A model generated the notes under the pieces. It ran no database searches and had not been told where the DNA came from. It worked only from the letters and a program-made list of their open reading frames with translations. The translations under genes were made by a program, and so were the position numbers. A DNA stretch of 64,000 bases from Xestospongia muta (lineage: Eukaryota; Porifera; Demospongiae; Haplosclerida; Petrosiidae). The stretch lies in the NCBI GenBank assembly GCA_963693285.1, contig OY848929.1:5086501-5150500 (forward strand), read 5' to 3'. Every line of letters begins with the position of its first letter. The first letter of the stretch is position 1. Positions 55,501 to 61,500 of the stretch are shown piece after piece.

Positions 55501-58500
55501 GTGGGAGGTGTTCTGTCAGAAATAAATGTGTCTGCCTTCTGAGCTGGAGTGATAATTCCAATGGAACTGCTACCACGATCATCAATAACAGCACCAGTAG
55601 CCATTGTAAGGAATGTGTTAGATGCACTAGTAGCTAACGTTGGACGTAGACGAAGCTGATCCACATCAGTAGGAAGAAGAGGCAAAGATATTATGAAGCC
55701 ATCAGAACTGGTAGTAGTACCACCAGTTAGTGAATAGCTATTGGTTTCGTTAGTTCCACTTTCAGCACCATGAAGAGTAATAGCAGTGGAATCAAATGTG
55801 CTGGCAATAACAACATCATCAAAGGTGAGGATCAGTGTATTGGTATTCATGTCCAGAGTGAACTGTGAAAGAGAAGCTGCTGTGGCATCTGTAAGTGGAG
55901 CTGATTGAACTTGATATCTTGTTGGTGGAGATGTAGCTACTACATCATTGCCACTGAAATCTGAAACAGCTCCAGTTTGAAAAGAGAGATAGGAGTTTGT
56001 GATTAAAGTTGCAATGTTGGTATTATTTTCAAGTATGATTAAGTCATTGCTGGAGAAAGCTATTCTCAGTGTTTTGTATTGAGTATCAGCTGAACTGAAT
56101 GAGGCAGTTCCTCCAGTTAAATTGAATGTAATACCACCAGTAGAGTGTGAATGGAATGACCATAAGTCAGGCATAAAGCTGTCTGGATCAACAGGCTCAG
56201 AAAATTCCACATCAAAATAGTTTCCATTAAAGTCTAAAGATGAAAACCGTACAAACTGTGGGGAGGTTGTGTCAACAGCTACATTAGCAGCTTGAAGAGC
56301 ATTGATACCATCTATTCTTGGAGATACTTGGTTATCAAAGATATCCTTTGCAGTTGCATTACTAATTGTAATATAGGTATTGTTGATATTTTTAGCAAGA
56401 TTAGCAGTTGCTTTAAGAGTAAAAATGTCATCATTACTAAGAGTGAAGGTTTTTGATAACACACGATCAAGAGAGCTGTCTGTTGTTGCTAATTTATATG
56501 ATATAGTTTGAAGAGGAGAGTTTTGAATAACTACATTTTGCAGCAATATTAAATCAACAATTTCATTGAATGTTAAGCTGATTGTGCCAGCTTCTAGATC
56601 AAGCTCAAACCTCTCTAACAAAGGAGGTGTTTCATCAGGAACAAAGGTGACAGGAAAATTTAGTAAATTGAATCCTGTATCTCCATATGGCTGAACAGGA
56701 TTTCCTGCAAAATCAGTGATAAAAGTCTCATCAAAGGATGGGTAACATGTGAATTGAGAATCACATCGATTAGGGATAGCATGTAATACATTAAGATCAC
56801 TTCTAGTGAGCTTGATAACTAATGTTTCTGTTGAGCTGTCAATAACTTCACCATTGGTTAATGTAAACGATGATTGTAGGGTCAAGGAACCAAAGTTGAT
56901 TGATTGTCCGTACATTGTCTCACTGAATTTCAATTTGAGAGTTGCAGCATCTAAATCAAGCTCAGTAAACTCGATGTATACTGGAGTGTTCACGTCCATT
57001 CCAATGTTACTAGCCTGGAGAGCTTTAGGTACGTTTCTTGCAGAGGCTTCATTACCAAGTGTATCAATTATGAGGCCCTGTTGATGTGTCATATAACAGT
57101 CTGAGGTTTGGTTACAGATCTCTTGACCCTTGAGTCCATTAAGATCATTAGTAGATAGTATGAGTGTCAGAACAGTGTCAAGATTTGATAGAGTAGGGGT
57201 TGAAGTAGTGTTGATATTGTAGTAGTTGGCAGCATTGCTATTATTGCCTTGTAAGGTAATGCGATCTGCTTTAAATGTAGTAACATTGACTTGCTCATTG
57301 AACTGTATGGTCAAATTTCCAGTGTTCAAATCTAGAGTAAACGATACAACCAGTGGACCTACAGTATCTTGGTAGACTGCAAATGCTGGGAACAAGTCGG
57401 TCTTTCCAATAGGCTCCATAGAATTACCAGATGTATCTCGAGCTAATGATTTAGTTATGCTGATAAATGTGTTGGTTTTTGATGAAGCAAACTGTTCAGT
57501 CTTTGCTTGTTCTTTGAGATAGCTAGCATCTGATGCACTTAAGGAAAGATTGAAGACAGCAGCATTATTTTGGGGAACTGTCCCACCTGTGAGGTTATAG
57601 ACTATGTCAACTAACTCAAGACCAGAGAATAGTGTGATTTCTGTTGGTTTGAAAGTACTGATATTAATAGCTTCTGAAAACCTCAGTTGCAAGAGGTTGC
57701 CAGCCAAATCTAAAACAAAAGATTGAAGTCTCGGTGGACTGCTATCATTACCTACAAAGCTAGCTTGTAGAGATGACTCAGGTGGTATGGCAATGATTAC
57801 ATTACCAGATGTATCACTGGCAAATGACTCATTAATGGCAATATATGTGTCCAGAATAGATGTTCCAAGATTGCTATCAGATTTGATGGCACTTGCATCG
57901 GTTCCAATCAAGTGTATCTCAATGACACTGCCACTGGGTGATACAATGGTGCTTGATGAAGTTAATGTGTAGAATGAAGTTGGCATGAGAGATTGGCTAT
58001 TCTGGATTGTCAGTCCACTAAAACTAATACTGTTGACATCAATAGCTTCAGAGAATGTCATAGCTAAGATTTCTGTACTTAAATCAAGGCTGAAACTTTC
58101 AAGTGTTGGTCTAATTGTATCTTGAATTATAATACCAGAAGATGAGGAGATGACTAAATCAGTCACAGTGTTGTTGAATATGTCACTTATTGATCCACTT
58201 TCTAAGCCAATGAAGGTATTGGAAGTCTTGGTAGCAATGGATTTATCAGCTTTGAGTGCATTCAAATCAAGTTCTCCAATTCTTATAGTGACAACATTAC
58301 CAAATATAGCATCCACAGTACTATTAGTAAAGGAGATATTAGTAAAGGATGAGGTTGCATTGTTAAAGATTGTGATGCCATTGACATCTACTGTGTTGAG
58401 GAATTCGTCAAATGTTATTATTAGGCTACTTGTGTTGAGATCAAGAACAAATGATTCTATGTTTGGAGGAACAAGATCGCTGATAAATTTCGAAGCTTGT

Positions 58501-61500
58501 TGAGCAGATCCATCGGCAATTTCTTCTGAGTTTCGTCCTTGAATATCTTTTACTAGATTGGCAGAAATGGTAATGTAAGTATTGTCAATATTGGTTGCAA
58601 AGTTAGAATCAGATTTGAGTGAATTGGCATCACTACTTGAGAGTTTTATTCTCATTACAGCTCCACTATCACTTGTAACTGAACTGTTCAAAAGAGTATA
58701 TGTGAAAGAAGCTGTCTTGTCATCTTGAATGGTTATTCCAGTAATGTCAGAAAGACTGCTAACATTAACAGGTTTGGACCATGTCAAAACCAACACATTA
58801 AGGCCAAGATCTAGCTCAAAACTTTCCAGTATTGGATTGGAGGTATCCAAAATGACATTGGCAGCCTGTAATGCATTAGTGGCAGATATTGGTTTGATAG
58901 GGTTGTTGTTCATATCAGAGACAGCAAACACAGACACTGACAAATATGTGTTCATGACCATGTCTCCAAAGTTAGTAGAGAACTGTTTAAGGATAGGAAT
59001 AGGTAATCTGAGTTCAGCAATTTGTGAAATATTGTTGCTGACAAATTGACTATCAGTAAGGGATACTGTGGTTGTCAGTCCTAGATTGACATTCTGTTTG
59101 TTTTGAAGTCTTATTTCATTTACATCAAAATTAGGTATGTTCACTACTTCATTAAATGTTAAAAGAAGTGTACCACGATCTCTATCAAGAACAAACTGTT
59201 GTAATTCAGGCCTTTTACCATCAGGTACAAAGGTAGATACCCTACGGCCATCACCATCTTGAATTGGAACAAGGTTATTAAGTGAAGTATCTTGAATAAC
59301 AGATGATGAGAGTGTAACGTAAGTATTAGATGCAGATGTAGCTACTCCAGTATTCTTTTTGATGCCATTAAGATCTGTTGTAGAGAGTGTAATAGTCAAT
59401 GAGGCTCCTGATATGGCATTACTTCCTCCAGTCAATCTATACGTTTTGCCAGGAGTAGCTGTTGGTAAATTCTGTAGAAGAATACCTGATGTGTTAACTG
59501 AACCATCTAAAATGAAGTCTGTGAAAGTAAATGTCATAATGCCATCATCCATGTCCAATGTGAAAGACTGAAATTCTGGTGGAGCACTGTCGAATATAAC
59601 ATCAGTTGCCTTCAAAGCCTTTCCATTAGTTATAGCAGTATTGTCATCACCAGCTGGTCCATCAATTGTACTTGCTGTGATGGTAATGTAAGTGTTGTCT
59701 CTGACAGTACCAAATTGAGAGTTTTCTCTGATTGGTAAAGCATCTGAATTCAAATTCACTTCTACTACATAACCATAAGAAGATGTAGTTTGACTAGATG
59801 TAGTAAGAGTATAGAATGCGTTTGATGAGCGGAATGGTTGATCTTGAATAGTTATTCCAGTTGGATCGAAAGTTGATGGATCAACTACATCTGAGAATGT
59901 TAGTGTTAGTTTACCTGTTTCAAGATTAAGAACAAAAGAGTTAAGTACAGGAGCTGTTGTGTCATCAGTAAACCCAGATGCTTTGAGTAATGATATAGGC
60001 ACAAATGTGTTATCTGCAACATCTGTAAATGCATTGTTAGAAATTGAGAGGAATGTATCATCAATGCTAGAGGCAATGTTTGATAGTGACTTCAAGGTAG
60101 TGATATCAGATGGGTCAAGCTTCACAGTAACAGTTACAACTGATCCAATGGACACAGCAGTGACATTACCATTAGAGAGGAACACAGAAGGAGTTCCGCC
60201 AGGTCCTGTGAAGCTGAATTTAGTGAAATCAATGAGATCTGTTTTAATTGGCTCATTGAATGTAAGGATAAAGAAGTCATCATTTAAATTGAAGTTAAAT
60301 CCTGACAAAGATGGTGCCGATCTGTCATGTTCAAACATTTCCACTTGTAGTGCTTGATCAGTTGGTATACTTGTCACACTATTTGGTACTAGAGCAAGAT
60401 CTGAGGTTGTGGTGGATTTCATAGAAAGGTAAGTATTACTTTGGCCAGTGACAAATCCTGAGTTTTTGATAACATTGAGATCTTCATTCGAAAGGTCAAC
60501 AACAATCACATTTCCAGCTGAACTCTTGGTAACACTTGATGTAAGAATGATGCTATCAGTGGCATTCCTACTGCTTTGCAGAGATATTCCAGTAACATTG
60601 AAACCTATACCAGAGACAGGCTCTGAGAATGTGAGATGAATCTGGCCTTCATCTACATTTAGAGTGAAATTCAAAAGTCTCGGTGGAATGTCATCATAGA
60701 TAAATTCATCAACCAGAATGCCAGTTAAAACATCTTGTACAGCATTGCCAGTAACATCAGAGAAAGCATCAGAAGTCAGAGTAATATAGCAGTTTCCTCT
60801 TGATGTACAGAGGTAGGGATTCAATCGAATGGCAGCCATATCAGCAGATGTTAGAGTTATGGTGACAGTGATGTTATTGTCAGATATAGAGCCAGCAGTC
60901 AGGCTGTATCTGCTTACATCATTACCAGAGTCAAATAGGTTTTGGAGAGTGATTCCTGAGGCATTAAAGGAAGAGGCATCAATGGTTTCTGAGAATGTTA
61001 TGGTCAAAGTACCAGTTGCCCTGTTGAATTGAGTGAACGTTTCAAGAACTGGAGATGTTGTATCTTCAGTCAGAGTAACTACAAGACCTATTGTTAAATT
61101 GAGCGATGGTTCACCAAATGTATCTCTGAAGGCATCGTTGTCATGAGTTATAAAGCAGTTAAATTCATTTGTACATATCTCCAGTGCTTTAATATTATTA
61201 AGGTCATCTTCGCTAACTCCTATAACCATGTTGACAAAGTTATTGATTCTGTTAAGTGAGCTGGATTTCAATGAAAAGAATGATATAGGGTCGACAGAAG
61301 AAGATTGGAGTGTGAATGCTGCTGCAGTGACAGAACTTTCTTGAACAGGCTCACTACCAACAATAGTAAGAATGCCTTGATTCATATCAAGTTGTGCTTC
61401 AGATAAAGATGGTGGTTGAGTGTCTGGAATGACTTGACTGGCTTGTATGGCACTAGTGATTGGTACACCAACTAAACTATCACCATTAGAATCTAAAACA

